A stretch of 64,000 nt of DNA from Phreatobacter oligotrophus (GCF_003046185.1 NZ_PZZL01000005.1:1-64000); one strand, 5' to 3'; counted from the stretch's first letter, positions 26,498 through 35,823 are shown. The notes: generated from the sequence alone by a model not told the origin. A program made the numbers and translations.

Positions 26498-26805
26498 AGG
26501 ATGCTCCTGTCCTTGGAGGGGCTCGTCCGTCGCACCACCGTGCCGTATGGACGAGGGATGCGGCCCCATCGATAGGGCCGCCGCGCGATACTTCTATGAC
26601 CTCTTCTTGACAGCTACATGAATTCGAAAATCCATGTTCGTCAGCGGGTTAGAAACGCACACGCGGATTTGTCGCAATGTACGGATGACTCGCGTTAACC
26701 CGTGGAATACCGCTGGTGGGCCGCACATTGCTCCCGTGCGCGGCGCCCGCTGCCCCCCGTCCCGCGGGCCGGTATAGTGCGCGTCCCTCGGTTTCCGGCG
26801 AGCGC
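26498..26805. promoter_or_regulatory. divergent promoter region between pstS and the DMT transporter
   Basis: About 300 bases with an A+T-rich centre (26590-26700). It contains the Pho-box-like repeat for pst. On the plus side GGTATAGTG at about 26771 may be the -10 region of the transporter gene. No small gene or other structure is evident. Confidence 0.4.
26596..26613 (-). promoter_or_regulatory. Pho-box-like PhoB binding site upstream of pstS
   Basis: On the minus strand the sequence is CTGTCAA-GAAG-AGGTCAT, two seven-base half-sites on an 11-base period, close to the consensus CTGTCAT-N4-CTGTCAT (six and five of seven matches). It lies about 100 bases before the pstS start. Confidence 0.7.
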
Positions 26806-27690
26806 ATGCGTCTTTACGATCGACCCTATCTCATCCTCGGCGCGACCACCTTGATCTGGGCCGGCAACGCCATCGCAAGCCGTCTCGCCATCGGCCATGT
26901 CTCGCCCATGGTGCTCACCACCCTGCGATGGGTCGGGACGCTGACGCTGATGATCGCCATTGCCGGCGCAGCGTTCCGGTCGGAATGGCCGGTGATCCGC
27001 GCCCACTGGAAATGGCTGGCGGTGATGGGCGTGGTCGGTTTCACCGGCTTCAACGCCCTCTTCTACATCTCCGCCGTCTACACCACCGCCGTGAACATCG
27101 GCATCATCCAGGGGTCGATCCCGGTCATGGTGCTCGCCGGGGCCTATCTCGTCTATCGAACACCGGTGACCGGGCTGCAGGCCATGGGCATCGTCGTCAC
27201 CATTGCCGGCGTCGCCCTGCTGGCGGCGCGAGGCGATCTCGCCGTCCTCACCGGCCTTGGCTTCAACCTCGGCGACCTGCTGATGCTCATCGCCTGTCTC
27301 GGCTATGCCGCCTACACGGTGGCGCTGCGCGAGCGGCCGCCCATCTCCCCCCGCCCCTTCTTCCTCGGCCTCGCCATCGTCGCGCTGATCTCATCGCTGC
27401 CGCTCGTCGGCATCGAGATCGCCCATGGCACGGCGCAGATGCCGGACCTGCGCGGCTGGCTCATCATCCTCTATGTCGCGGTCCTGCCGGGCTTCGTGGC
27501 CCAGCTCTTCTTCATGCGCGGCGTGGAGCTCATCGGCCCGGGACGGGCCGGCCTGTGGGTCAACCTGGTGCCTGTCTGGTCGGCGGTCCTCGGCCCGCTG
27601 ATCCTCGGCGAAATCTTCGCCTGGTATCATGCCGTCGCGCTGCTGCTGGTCCTCGGCGGCATCGCCATTGCCGAGAGCGGCCGGCGCTGA
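26806..27690 (+). CDS. DMT-superfamily (EamA) transporter
   Basis: A 294-residue inner-membrane protein with about ten helices in two EamA repeats. The first repeat begins LILGATTLIWAGNAIASRLA, the second about residue 150 with LGDLLMLIACLGYAAYTVALR; a conserved LGEIFAWYHAVALLLVLGGIAIA closes it. Family members export amino acids, metabolites or drugs, but the substrate cannot be read from sequence. The ATG at 26806 begins just before the first helix; earlier starts would add a Pro/Arg-rich tail that looks non-coding. It is divergent from the pst operon and appears to be a single-gene unit. Confidence 0.9.
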   Translation: MRLYDRPYLILGATTLIWAGNAIASRLAIGHVSPMVLTTLRWVGTLTLMIAIAGAAFRSEWPVIRAHWKWLAVMGVVGFTGFNALFYISAVYTTAVNIGIIQGSIPVMVLAGAYLVYRTPVTGLQAMGIVVTIAGVALLAARGDLAVLTGLGFNLGDLLMLIACLGYAAYTVALRERPPISPRPFFLGLAIVALISSLPLVGIEIAHGTAQMPDLRGWLIILYVAVLPGFVAQLFFMRGVELIGPGRAGLWVNLVPVWSAVLGPLILGEIFAWYHAVALLLVLGGIAIAESGRR

Positions 27691-27801
27691 CGAGCCGGTG
27701 GCGGCAGGCCACCTGCGACAGCCGACCGCGACGCAAATTCACCGGAACGGCTTGCCAATTCCCATACGTCAAGCTTGTATTAGATACAGGGGACAAATGG
27801 G

Positions 27802-28062
27802 GTGATTCAGTCGGTCATGGACGAGACGTCGGATGACGGGAAGCCGTCGCTTCAGGCTTTTCTCCAGGACATTCGCAGCTCCTCCGAGCTCCTGGCGAGG
27901 GCGAGCCGAGCGGTTCACGAGATCGGCTTCATGAACCCCGAGAAGGTCGAGGGAGCCCTGCACGTTGCCGCCGCCAAGACGAGCCTCGTCATGGTCGCGG
28001 CGACAGAGGATGTCCGCGGCCGCATCGCAGGGTCATTGCCGCCGGGGCCAGATAGGCGCTGA
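27802..28062 (+). CDS. small hypothetical protein
   Basis: An 86-residue soluble protein of unknown family, rich in Ala, Ser and Glu and probably all helical (PSLQAFLQDIRSSSELLARA; VEGALHVAAAKTSLVMVAATED). The GTG at 27802 follows GGGGAC at modest spacing; an ATG five codons later is equally possible. A locally A+T-rich stretch (27750-27790) in front looks like its promoter. It converges with the four-helix membrane protein, leaving only five bases between the two stops. No motif points to a function. Confidence 0.55.
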   Translation: MIQSVMDETSDDGKPSLQAFLQDIRSSSELLARASRAVHEIGFMNPEKVEGALHVAAAKTSLVMVAATEDVRGRIAGSLPPGPDRR

Positions 28063-28067
28063 GGGGC

Positions 28068-28517
28068 TCAGCGCACGGCGTAGCGCATGTAGCCGTTGAG
28101 AACCTGGCCGATCCAGGCGAGGCCAATGCCGAAGGCAGAGGCGAGCGCCGCGCCCGCCGCGATGCGGCCGGCATTGCCGCCCTCGAACAGCGCCGCGCCC
28201 TGGAGAGCCGGCCAGACGACCCAGAGCACGAGGCCGGGCCCGACGAGGCCGAACAGGATGCCGAAGCCGGCGCCCTTGACGATGCCGTCCCGGCCCCAGC
28301 GATCCCAGATCAGGATGAAGAGCAGCCCCCACAGGCCGCCGAGCAGGGCCGGCTGGGTGAGACCGGGGAGGCTCGCCGGCAGCGGCGCCCGCATAGGGAA
28401 GAGCTGAACCGGCGACAGGCCCAGCTGCCCGAAGACCCAGACGGCGCCCTGCAGGGCGAGCACCACCGCCAGGACGCCAACGGCGAAACCGAAGGACAGG
28501 CGGGCGACGACATACAT
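28068..28517 (-). CDS. hypothetical four-helix membrane protein
   Basis: A 149-residue inner-membrane protein with about four hydrophobic helices (SFGFAVGVLAVVLALQGAVW, LLGGLWGLLFILIW, GFGILFGLVGPGLVLWVVW, AAGAALASAFGIGLAWIGQV). No charged pore motif, cysteine pair or enzyme signature is visible, and I do not know the family. It ends nearly against the convergent small gene. A spacer with a pair of palindromic repeats separates it from serA. Confidence 0.7.
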   Translation of the reverse strand: MYVVARLSFGFAVGVLAVVLALQGAVWVFGQLGLSPVQLFPMRAPLPASLPGLTQPALLGGLWGLLFILIWDRWGRDGIVKGAGFGILFGLVGPGLVLWVVWPALQGAALFEGGNAGRIAAGAALASAFGIGLAWIGQVLNGYMRYAVR

Positions 28518-28600
28518 GGGTCAGGGCTTTCGACGAATCGCGACGGCGTGAGTTTAGCGCAGGCCGTGTGAGGAATGTTTCGCCGGAGAGGTCAGTGCAA

Positions 28601-28756
28601 GGCCCCTCACCCGTCCCTCTCCCCGCAAGCGGGGAGATGGGACTTCGACGGTCCGCATGACCGGATGGCGCGCGCCAAGCACAACCGCTGTCGCCTCGAA
28701 CGCGACGCTGTCGCCCCCCTCTCCCCGCTTGCGGGGAGAGGGAAGGGTGAGGGGCC
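28601..28756. repeat. long inverted repeat pair A (dispersed intergenic palindromic element)
   Basis: A 37-base arm at 28601-28637 (GGCCCCTCACCC ... CAAGCGGGGAGA) is matched in reverse complement by 28720-28756 with one mismatch. Each arm itself contains the small palindrome CTCCCCGCAAGCGGGGAG. The 82-base centre is unrelated. It lies just past the serA stop. Two similar pairs occur elsewhere in the window. Confidence 0.8.
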
Positions 28757-28776
28757 CCGTCGAGGAGCCCGTCCCG

Positions 28777-30369
28777 TCAGAACGCCAGGCGCCGGGCGCG
28801 CTTCACATGCGGGATCTCGTGGATGCGCGCGAGAAGCTCGTCCGAAACGCGCTCGTCCACCGCCACGAAGCAGATGGCATCGCCGCCGGGCGTGTCGCGG
28901 CCGAGGTTGAAGGTGGCGATGTTGACGCCCGCATCGCCGAGCAGCGAGCCGAAACGGCCGATGAAGCCCGGCTTGTCGTCGTTGCGGACATAGAGCATGT
29001 GATCAGCGAACTCCGCGTCCATGGCGATGGAGCGGATCTCGACGATGCGCGGCTTGCCGTCTGCCAGCACCGTGCCGGCGGCGTGGCGCGGCATGTCCTC
29101 GGCCTCCACCGTGATCATGATGCGGCTCTCGAGGTTACCGCCCGGCGCCTCGCGCTTCACCTCGTCCACCGTGATCCCCTTGTCATTGGCGATCGGCACG
29201 GCATTGACCATGTTGATGTCGGAGAGGAACGGCCGCAGCACGCCGGTCACCGCGGCGGCGGTCAGCGGGCGCACGTTGAGATCGGCGACCTTGCCTTCAT
29301 ACTCGATGCGGATGCCCTTGATGGGGGCTTCCGTCAGCTGGCCGAGGAAGGAGCCGAGCTTCTCGGCGAGGGACACGAAGGGACGCAGCTTCGGCGCATC
29401 CTCCGCCGAGATGGAGGGGAAGTTCACCGCATTGGTGATGGCGCCCGACAGGAGGTAGTCGGACATCTGCTCGGCGACCTGCAGGGCGACATTCTCCTGC
29501 GCCTCGGTGGTCGCCGCGCCGAGATGCGGCGTGCAGATCACGTTCGGATGGCCGAAGAGCGGGTTCGCCGTCGCCGGCTCCTCGGAGAACACGTCGAAGG
29601 CCGCGCCCGCCACATGGCCGGACTCCAGCGCCTCGCGCAGCGCCACCTCGTCGACGAGGCCGCCGCGGGCGCAGTTGATGATGCGCACGCCCTTCTTCGT
29701 CTTCGCAAGCGCCTCGCGGGAGAGGACGTTCTTGGTCTGCGCGGTCATCGGCACATGCAGGGTGATGAAGTCGGCGCGGCGGAGCAGGTCCTCGAGCTCG
29801 ACCTTCTCGACGCCGATCGACACGGCGCGTTCCGGCGAGAGATAGGGATCGAAGGCGATGACCTTCATCTTCAGGCCGAGCGCGCGGTCGGCGACGATGG
29901 AGCCGATATTGCCGCAGCCGATGATGCCGAGCGTCTTCGAGGTCAGCTCGACGCCCATGTACTTGTTCTTCTCCCACAGGCCCGCCTGCGTGGTGCGGTC
30001 GGCATCGGGGATCTGCCGGGCGATGGCGAACATCATGGCGATGGCGTGCTCGGCCGTGGTGATCGAATTGCCGAAGGGCGTGTTCATCACGATGATGCCC
30101 TTGGCGGTCGCGGCGGGGATGTCGACATTGTCGACGCCGATGCCGGCCCGGCCGATCACCTTGAGGTTCTTGGCATTGGCGAGGATCGCCGGCGTCACCT
30201 TGCTGGCCGAGCGGATGGCGAGGCCGTCATAGTCGCCGATGATCGCGGCGAGCTTGTCCTTGTCCTTGCCGAGGGACGGCTGGAAATCGACCTCGATGCC
30301 CCGGTCCTTGAAGATCTGGACGGCGGCGGGCGAGAGGGCGTCGGAAATGAGAACGCGAGGTTTGGTCAT
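28777..30369 (-). CDS. serA: D-3-phosphoglycerate dehydrogenase
   Basis: A 530-residue NAD-dependent enzyme that oxidises 3-phosphoglycerate in the first committed step of serine synthesis. It has the long form of the family: substrate/nucleotide domains with the NAD loop GCGNIG at about 151-156, catalytic Arg in INCARGGLVDE, Glu in the FSEEPA region and His in TPHLGAAT, then an intervening domain (about 320-450) and a C-terminal ACT domain (KPGFIGRFGSLLGDAGVNIATFNLGRD) that binds serine for feedback. The ATG at 30369 has GGAG seven bases upstream. It follows serC on the same strand, with a repeat-bearing spacer between them. Confidence 0.97.
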   Translation of the reverse strand: MTKPRVLISDALSPAAVQIFKDRGIEVDFQPSLGKDKDKLAAIIGDYDGLAIRSASKVTPAILANAKNLKVIGRAGIGVDNVDIPAATAKGIIVMNTPFGNSITTAEHAIAMMFAIARQIPDADRTTQAGLWEKNKYMGVELTSKTLGIIGCGNIGSIVADRALGLKMKVIAFDPYLSPERAVSIGVEKVELEDLLRRADFITLHVPMTAQTKNVLSREALAKTKKGVRIINCARGGLVDEVALREALESGHVAGAAFDVFSEEPATANPLFGHPNVICTPHLGAATTEAQENVALQVAEQMSDYLLSGAITNAVNFPSISAEDAPKLRPFVSLAEKLGSFLGQLTEAPIKGIRIEYEGKVADLNVRPLTAAAVTGVLRPFLSDINMVNAVPIANDKGITVDEVKREAPGGNLESRIMITVEAEDMPRHAAGTVLADGKPRIVEIRSIAMDAEFADHMLYVRNDDKPGFIGRFGSLLGDAGVNIATFNLGRDTPGGDAICFVAVDERVSDELLARIHEIPHVKRARRLAF

Positions 30370-30442
30370 GATGGGCTCCACGGCCTCCTCCTGCGGAGAA
30401 GGGGCGCCTTTGGGCGCGGGGTGAAGAATCGGGCTCCGACCG

Positions 30443-30596
30443 ACCCTCTCCCCCTGTGGGAGAGGGTGGCTGCGGAGCAGCCGGGTGAGGGGAAGAGAAA
30501 CGTCGGCGATCGATGGAGCCGGCCATCAGCGCGGGCGAGGCCAGTCCCCTCACCCGCCCGCTGACGCGGGCACCCTCTCCCGCAAGGGGAGAGGGT
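30443..30596. repeat. long inverted repeat pair B between serC and serA
   Basis: The left arm at 30443-30492 and the right arm at 30545-30596 are imperfect reverse complements; both have the CCCTCACCC and CCCTCTCCC blocks seen in pair A but a different inner hairpin. The pair fills most of the serC-serA spacer and would form a strong RNA structure in a serC-serA transcript. Confidence 0.75.
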
Positions 30597-30609
30597 TGCG
30601 TCAGCAGCC

Positions 30610-31782
30610 TCAGGCCGCCTTCTTCAGCTTGGCCTTCTCCAGCGCGAAGGCATAGGCGATCCACGGCATCAGCGCCTTGAGATCGCGCGCCTGCACCGTC
30701 GCGCCGCACCAGATGCGAAGGCCGGGAGGCGCATCGCGATAATGGCCGAGGTCGAGGCCGGCGCCTTCCTTCTCCAGCGTCGCGACGACGCCCTTGGCGA
30801 AGGCCGCCTGCGCATCCGCCGGCAGGGCCGTCACGGCCGGGTCGGTGAACTTGAGGCAGACGGAGGTGTTGGAGCGCGTCTTCGGCTTCACCGCGAGGAA
30901 ATCGATCCAGTCGTTCTCCTTGACGAACTTGGCGATGACGCGGGTGTTGGCATCCGCGCGCTTCACCAGGCCGTCGAGGCCGCCGACCTTCTGCGCCCAC
31001 TTCAGCGCGTCGATATAGTCCTCCACGCAGAGCATGGACGGCGTGTTGATCGTCTCGCCCTCGAAGATGCCCTCGATGAGCTTGCCGCCCTTGGTCATGC
31101 GGAAAATCTTCGGCAGCGGCCAGGCCGGCTTGTAGGTCTCGAGCCGCTCCACCGCGCGCGGGGAGAGGATCAGCATGCCGTGGGCCGCCTCGCCACCGAG
31201 CACCTTCTGCCAGGAGAAGGTCACGACATCGAGCTTCGGCCAGTCGAGGCGCTGGGCAAAGGCCGCCGAGGTGGCGTCGCAGATGGTGAGGCCCTCGCGA
31301 TCCCCAGCGATCCAGTCGGCATTCGGCACGCGCACGCCCGAGGTCGTGCCATTCCAGGTGAAGACGACATCGCGGGTCTTGGTGTCGATCTTATTGAGGT
31401 TCGGCAGCTCGCCATAGGGCGCGGTGATGGTGCGCACGTCGCTGAGCTTCAGCTGCTTCACCACGTCGGTGACCCAACCCTCGCCGAAGCTCTCCCACGA
31501 GACCATGTCGACGCCGCGGGCGCCGAGCATCGACCACATGGCCATCTCGACCGCGCCGGTGTCGGAGGCCGGCACGATGCCGATCCGGTAGCCGGCGGGG
31601 ACCTGCAGCACCTCGCGGGTGAGGTCGATGGCGAGCTTCAGCTTCGCCTTGCCGACCTTGGCGCGGTGCGACCGCCCGAGGGGCGCGTCAGCCAGAGCTT
31701 TGAGGGACCATCCGGGGCGCTTGGCGCAGGGGCCGGACGAAAAGGTATTCACGCGCGGACGCGCGGCAGGGGCAGTCGTCAT
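30610..31782 (-). CDS. serC: phosphoserine aminotransferase
   Basis: A 390-residue PLP enzyme that converts 3-phosphohydroxypyruvate and glutamate into phosphoserine, the second step of serine synthesis. It opens [16 protein letters not shown] and has GTTSGVR and CDATSA for cofactor binding; the PLP-bearing lysine is Lys193 in SWQKVLGG. This is the alphaproteobacterial/methanosarcinal SerC type, longer than the E. coli form. Two ATGs lie close together; that at 31782 has GGAG six bases upstream and is preferred over one four codons earlier. A structured leader precedes it, and serA follows downstream. Confidence 0.95.
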   Translation of the reverse strand: MTTAPAARPRVNTFSSGPCAKRPGWSLKALADAPLGRSHRAKVGKAKLKLAIDLTREVLQVPAGYRIGIVPASDTGAVEMAMWSMLGARGVDMVSWESFGEGWVTDVVKQLKLSDVRTITAPYGELPNLNKIDTKTRDVVFTWNGTTSGVRVPNADWIAGDREGLTICDATSAAFAQRLDWPKLDVVTFSWQKVLGGEAAHGMLILSPRAVERLETYKPAWPLPKIFRMTKGGKLIEGIFEGETINTPSMLCVEDYIDALKWAQKVGGLDGLVKRADANTRVIAKFVKENDWIDFLAVKPKTRSNTSVCLKFTDPAVTALPADAQAAFAKGVVATLEKEGAGLDLGHYRDAPPGLRIWCGATVQARDLKALMPWIAYAFALEKAKLKKAA

Positions 31783-31800
31783 CTGTGTCTCCATCCTTAC

Positions 31801-31852
31801 AGATGGGCGTGCCCCGTTGGGGGGGCATGTCCCGCTGATGGGGATAGGACCA
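31801..31852 (-). ncRNA. candidate serC leader RNA (two hairpins)
   Basis: Directly upstream of serC, the minus-strand RNA can form two consecutive hairpins: one with arms GUCC/GGAC (31829-31850) and one with UGCCCC/GGGGCA (31810-31827). A conserved serC RNA motif of unknown mechanism is known upstream of serC in alphaproteobacteria, and location and two-hairpin shape fit. I could not compare with the family model. Confidence 0.5.
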
Positions 31853-31894
31853 ATGATGGGTCAGGTCAAGGAAAAGACGGGACCGTCGGGCGGC

Positions 31895-32713
31895 TCAGTG
31901 GCCCGCCAGCCCGTCACCGAACATGTAGCGCAGGCCGACGCGGATCTCGTGGGCCGCGACCGTCGTGCGATAGCTCCCGCCCACCGTGTCGATGAAGCGC
32001 AGCGAACCCATGTGCAGGTAGCGGTAGCCGATGTCGATCTTGGTCTGCGGCGTCACATCGACCGTCACGCCCGCCATGGCGGCCCAGGCGAGCGTCCACT
32101 TGGTCGTGTTGGCTAGGACCGGCGTGAAGACCGTCTCGCCGAGGGCTGCTGCGGCCGGCACCGGCGTCGAGACGAAGTTGGAGGCCGAGAGCCGCGCCGT
32201 GCCGAGACCGACGCCGACATAGGGCGTCAGCGGGCCGAAGGCACCGAGATCGGCATAGGCATTGATGAGCAGCGTCTGGGCGCTGACGCCGAAGCTGTTC
32301 AGCCGCGATGGCACGGGAAGAGGCCCGACATAGCCCCAGTTGCCCTGGGGCGGTGAGAAGCCCGAGAAGGTCGCGCGGCCATGGATGTCGAGCGTCGCGT
32401 CGAGGCGGAAGCTCTTGTACTTGAAGCCGGCGCCCAGGCCCCCGCCGAGCGAGCGGCCCGCCCGGGTGCCGCGCTGCTCGACGAGCGCGTTCGCCGTGTC
32501 GTCAAAGACCGCCATGGCCGGCGAGCGGAAGAGATTGGCGGTGAGATCGCCGCGCACATACCAGCCGGAGGAGAAGTCCTCCGGCAGCACGGGCGGCGCG
32601 AGAGGCGCATCGGGAAGCGGGGCGCGCCGGTCGGCGGCGAGCGCAGGCGCGGCCATGCAGAGGGCTGCGGCAAAGACGGCGATGCGGTGGGAAAGGCGGG
32701 GGTTACGCTTCAT
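31895..32713 (-). CDS. outer-membrane beta-barrel protein (Omp25/RopB-like)
   Basis: A 272-residue exported protein. A signal peptide (IAVFAAALCMAAPALA) leads to an eight-stranded barrel type: SGWYVRGDLTANLF at the start of the mature part, GGGLGAGFKYKSFRLDATLDI, PYVGVGLGTARL and the closing strands KIDIGYRYLHMGSL and HEIRVGLRYMFG. The WYVRGD and final RYxFG signatures are usual for the Omp25/Omp31-type surface proteins of Rhizobiales. The ATG at 32713 has an AGGA site. It lies next to a paralogue of identical length in the same direction, pointing to tandem duplication. Confidence 0.88.
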   Translation of the reverse strand: MKRNPRLSHRIAVFAAALCMAAPALAADRRAPLPDAPLAPPVLPEDFSSGWYVRGDLTANLFRSPAMAVFDDTANALVEQRGTRAGRSLGGGLGAGFKYKSFRLDATLDIHGRATFSGFSPPQGNWGYVGPLPVPSRLNSFGVSAQTLLINAYADLGAFGPLTPYVGVGLGTARLSASNFVSTPVPAAAALGETVFTPVLANTTKWTLAWAAMAGVTVDVTPQTKIDIGYRYLHMGSLRFIDTVGGSYRTTVAAHEIRVGLRYMFGDGLAGH

Positions 32714-32856
32714 CGGACGTCCTGCAACGCTGACGCCGCCCTGCCGGGCGGATGACCATGGCGACACTGTCGCAGACCGCGGTTAAGGGGGATTTAAGGT
32801 TAAGAATTAACCACGCAGGCGACCTCGCGGACCCGTGGCCCCACCAGCCCGGACCA

Positions 32857-32888
32857 AAAGAAAACGGCGCGGGCCAAAGGCCCGCGCC
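32857..32888 (-). terminator. terminator after the second outer-membrane protein
   Basis: A ten-base perfect stem GGCGCGGGCC / GGCCCGCGCC with a three-base loop is followed on the minus strand by GTTTTCTTTT. It lies just past the stop of the barrel gene at 32916-33734. Confidence 0.85.
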
Positions 32889-32915
32889 GCTGCTGTGGGG
32901 AACGGTGCTGCGAGG

Positions 32916-33734
32916 TCAGTAGCGGGCGACGACCGGGGCCGGCGCGACCGGGGTCGAGCCGCCGAAGGCGTAGCGCAGGCCGAGGCGGATATCGTGCGAG
33001 GTGACCTGGCGGATCTCGTAGTTCTGGACCGCCGTTGTGCAGAGCGGGCACGGCGCGCCGGAGCGGAAGTTGCCGAGGTTGAGGTAGCGGTAGCCGATCT
33101 CGATCTTGGTGTTGGCCGAGACATCCCAGGCCATGCCGGCCATCAGCGCCCAGGCGAAGTTGCCGTTGGAGCCGCCATTGATCACGCCCGAGGAGGGGCC
33201 GACGCCGACGACCACGCCGGTGTCGAAGGTCGGGGCGAGGCGGTTGTGGGCATAGCCGATGCCGCCGCCGATATAGGGGGTGATGCCCCACCAGGTGCCG
33301 AGGTCGATATAGCCGTTCACGAGGGCCACGATCGAGGACATGTTGGTGTGCAACACGTTCTCATAGCTCTGCGGGCCCGTGAGGATGTCACGGCCGACGA
33401 ACCGGCCGCCGGAGCGATATTCCAGCGAGGCGTCGACGCGGAACCAAGAATTGAAGGCGTAGCCGATGCCAGCGCCGATGAACATCGTCGACGACAGCGA
33501 GTGCTGGTAGGTCGCCTGGGTGATGCCGCCGGGCGGGTTCGGGTTGTACTGCCAGCGCTGGGCGGTCTGGGTGCCCAAGCCGACATCGCCGCGCAGGTAC
33601 CAGCCGCCATTGTCGACCGGCTGCACGGCGGGGATGGATTCACGCAGCACCGGCGGCGCCATGTCGGCGGCGGTGGCGGCGGTGGCGACGAACGCCGCCG
33701 TGGCGGCGAAAGCGAGACTGATCAGGCGGCGCAT
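32916..33734 (-). CDS. outer-membrane beta-barrel protein, paralogue of its downstream neighbour
   Basis: A 272-residue exported barrel protein. A signal peptide (RRLISLAFAATAAFVATAATA) is followed by GGWYLRGDVGLG, TMFIGAGIGYAFNSWFRVDASLEYR, PYIGGGIGYAHNRLAP, KIEIGYRYLNLGNFR and a closing SHDIRLGLRYAFGG. It shares layout and strand motifs with the next gene, so both belong to the Omp25/Omp31-like group. A CPLC cysteine pair near residue 228 in a surface loop is particular to this copy. Its own terminator separates it from the second barrel gene, so the two are expressed separately. Confidence 0.9.
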   Translation of the reverse strand: MRRLISLAFAATAAFVATAATAADMAPPVLRESIPAVQPVDNGGWYLRGDVGLGTQTAQRWQYNPNPPGGITQATYQHSLSSTMFIGAGIGYAFNSWFRVDASLEYRSGGRFVGRDILTGPQSYENVLHTNMSSIVALVNGYIDLGTWWGITPYIGGGIGYAHNRLAPTFDTGVVVGVGPSSGVINGGSNGNFAWALMAGMAWDVSANTKIEIGYRYLNLGNFRSGAPCPLCTTAVQNYEIRQVTSHDIRLGLRYAFGGSTPVAPAPVVARY

Positions 33735-33884
33735 GGCGGTGTCCTGGGAGAGGGCCTCGCCGTGCCAGGCGCGCCCGAGGGTTCAACACCCCGGAGCCTG
33801 CCGCAGATTGTTTAAAGTCCACTTAACCCTAACGGACGTGGTGAACGGCGCGTAAAGGCGCGCCCTCCCCCGCCCGCGGCGCCG

Positions 33885-35231
33885 TCAGGCGGCGGCCTTG
33901 GTCACCGCCTCGACGATCTGGTCGACCACCGTCTCGACGAGGTCGCGGTCATCGCCCTCGGCCATGACGCGGATGACCGGCTCGGTGCCCGAGGGGCGGA
34001 TGACGAGACGGCCGTGATTGCCGAGCTTCACCTTGGCATCGTCGATGGCGGAGACGACGCTCTTCGCCTCCAGCGGCTTGCCGCCCTTGAAGCGGACGTT
34101 CTTGAGGATCTGCGGCAGCGGCTCGAAGCGATGGCAGACCTCGGAGACCGGCCGGCCCATCTTCAGGACGACGGCCAGGACCTGGAGCGCCGCCACGAGG
34201 CCATCGCCGGTGGTCGAATAGTCGGAGAGGATGATGTGGCCGGACTGCTCGCCGCCGACATTGAAGCCGTGCTCGCGCATATGCTCCAGCACGTAGCGGT
34301 CGCCGACCGGCGTGCGGGCGAGCTGCAGGCCGAGCCCGCCGAGGAAGCGCTCGAGGCCAAGGTTCGACATGACGGTCGCGACGATGCCGGGCTGGGCGAG
34401 GCGGCCATCCTCGAGCCAGGACTGGGCGACGACGGCCATGAGCTGGTCGCCATCGACCACATGACCCTTCTCGTCGACGATGAGCACACGGTCCGCGTCG
34501 CCATCGAGGGCGATGCCGATATCGGCGCGCATCTCGCGCACCTTCTCCACCAGCGTCTCCGGATGGGTCGAGCCGCAGGCATCGTTGATGTTGAAGCCGT
34601 CGGGCTTGTCGCCGATCGTCACCACCTCGGCGCCGAGCTCCCAGAGCGCCGCCGGGGCGACCTTGTAGCCGGCGCCATTGGCGCAATCGATGACGATGCG
34701 CAGGCCGTCGAGATCGAGGCTGCGCGGCAGGGTCCGCTTGGCGAATTCGATGTAGCGCGCCTGGGCGTCGTCGATGCGCTTGGCGCGGCCGAGATGGCGG
34801 GAGCTCGCGAGCTTCCGCGACAGGTCCTGGTCGAGCAGGCTCTCGATCTCCTTCTCCACCTCGTCGGAGAGCTTGTAGCCGTCGGGGGCGAAGAGCTTGA
34901 TGCCGTTGTCGTCGAAGGGATTGTGGGAGGCGGAGATCATCACGCCGAGATCGGCGCGCATGGAGCGCGTCAGCATGGCAACCGCCGGCGTCGGCATCGG
35001 GCCGACCAGCAGCACGTCCATGCCCACCGAGGTGAAGCCGGCGACCAGCGCGTTCTCGATCATGTAGCCCGAGAGCCGCGTGTCCTTGCCGATCATCACG
35101 CGATGGCGATGCTCGCCGCGCTGGAACGCGACGCCCGCGGCCTGCCCGACCTTCATCGCCATGTCCGGCGTGATCGGGAAGGCATTGGCGCGACCACGGA
35201 TGCCGTCGGTGCCGAAATATTTGCGGGCCAT
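33885..35231 (-). CDS. glmM: phosphoglucosamine mutase
   Basis: A 448-residue enzyme that converts glucosamine-6-phosphate to glucosamine-1-phosphate for peptidoglycan and lipopolysaccharide precursors. It opens with [14 protein letters not shown]; the phospho-accepting Ser102 lies in [12 protein letters not shown], the metal-binding loop is DGDADR near 243, the sugar loop GGEQSGH is present, and the phosphate-binding [12 protein letters not shown] closes the enzyme. The ATG at 35231 is chosen from the family N-terminus; the frame runs on upstream. In many alphaproteobacteria glmM follows ftsH; here it lies 11 kb further on, behind unrelated genes. Confidence 0.97.
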   Translation of the reverse strand: MARKYFGTDGIRGRANAFPITPDMAMKVGQAAGVAFQRGEHRHRVMIGKDTRLSGYMIENALVAGFTSVGMDVLLVGPMPTPAVAMLTRSMRADLGVMISASHNPFDDNGIKLFAPDGYKLSDEVEKEIESLLDQDLSRKLASSRHLGRAKRIDDAQARYIEFAKRTLPRSLDLDGLRIVIDCANGAGYKVAPAALWELGAEVVTIGDKPDGFNINDACGSTHPETLVEKVREMRADIGIALDGDADRVLIVDEKGHVVDGDQLMAVVAQSWLEDGRLAQPGIVATVMSNLGLERFLGGLGLQLARTPVGDRYVLEHMREHGFNVGGEQSGHIILSDYSTTGDGLVAALQVLAVVLKMGRPVSEVCHRFEPLPQILKNVRFKGGKPLEAKSVVSAIDDAKVKLGNHGRLVIRPSGTEPVIRVMAEGDDRDLVETVVDQIVEAVTKAAA

Positions 35232-35410
35232 GGGTGCAGGTCTCGGGGTGAAGGTCACATCCGCGGCGAAGGAGGCGACGGGCGATTCGCGGGAACCGCC
35301 CACCGTCGCAGCCTTATAGGCGCGGCCCGGCGAAATGTCCCCGAATCCGGTTCAAAAATGGTGATGGACTGTGACAGCGGCGCCGGCCGGGCCGGCACCG
35401 CGCTGGCGCT

Positions 35411-35659
35411 TCAGCTCTTGAAATAGGGCTCGACCGGCCCCTTGAGCTTCACCGTCAGCGGATTGCCGTGCCGGTCGCGCGCATTGCCGGCGACAACCCG
35501 CACCCAGCCCTCGGAGACGCAGTATTCCTCGACATTGTTCTTCTCGACGCCCTTGAAGCGGATCCCGACCTCCCGGGAGAGGATCTCGGCATCGTAGAAG
35601 GGGCTGGCGGGGTCGGTGGACAGCCGGTCGGGCGGTGCGGCGCGGGTCTCGTCGGTCAT
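35411..35659 (-). CDS. DUF3297 family protein
   Basis: An 82-residue soluble protein matching DUF3297, a small family of proteobacteria with no known function. Diagnostic segments are PPDRLSTDPASPFYD, GIRFKGVEKNNVEEYCVSEGWVRV and the C-terminal TVKLKGPVEPYF. Length is normal for the family. It reads in the same direction as glmM, 180 bases upstream of it, and is probably a separate unit. No partner is suggested by the context. Confidence 0.9.
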   Translation of the reverse strand: MTDETRAAPPDRLSTDPASPFYDAEILSREVGIRFKGVEKNNVEEYCVSEGWVRVVAGNARDRHGNPLTVKLKGPVEPYFKS

Positions 35660-35823
35660 GCCTGCTTCCGTCGCTGGAGGAGATCAAGGCGCGGACCAAT
35701 AACGGCCCGGACCGGCCGTGCCAAGCGGCGGCCCTCATCGCTTCAGGAACTGCGGGCCGGCGGCGGCGTTGGCCTTGCAGAAGAGCGTCCATCGCGGACG
35801 CCCCCGTTTCCGGGAGAACGACC

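Noticed and set aside
28601-28756. Short regularly spaced palindromes as a possible CRISPR array
   Set aside because: Only two arms per locus, inverted to each other, with no repeat-spacer series and no cas genes.
28657-30564. A 635-codon frame opposite serA
   Set aside because: Serine pathway gene on the other strand is certain; the antisense product is a composition artefact.
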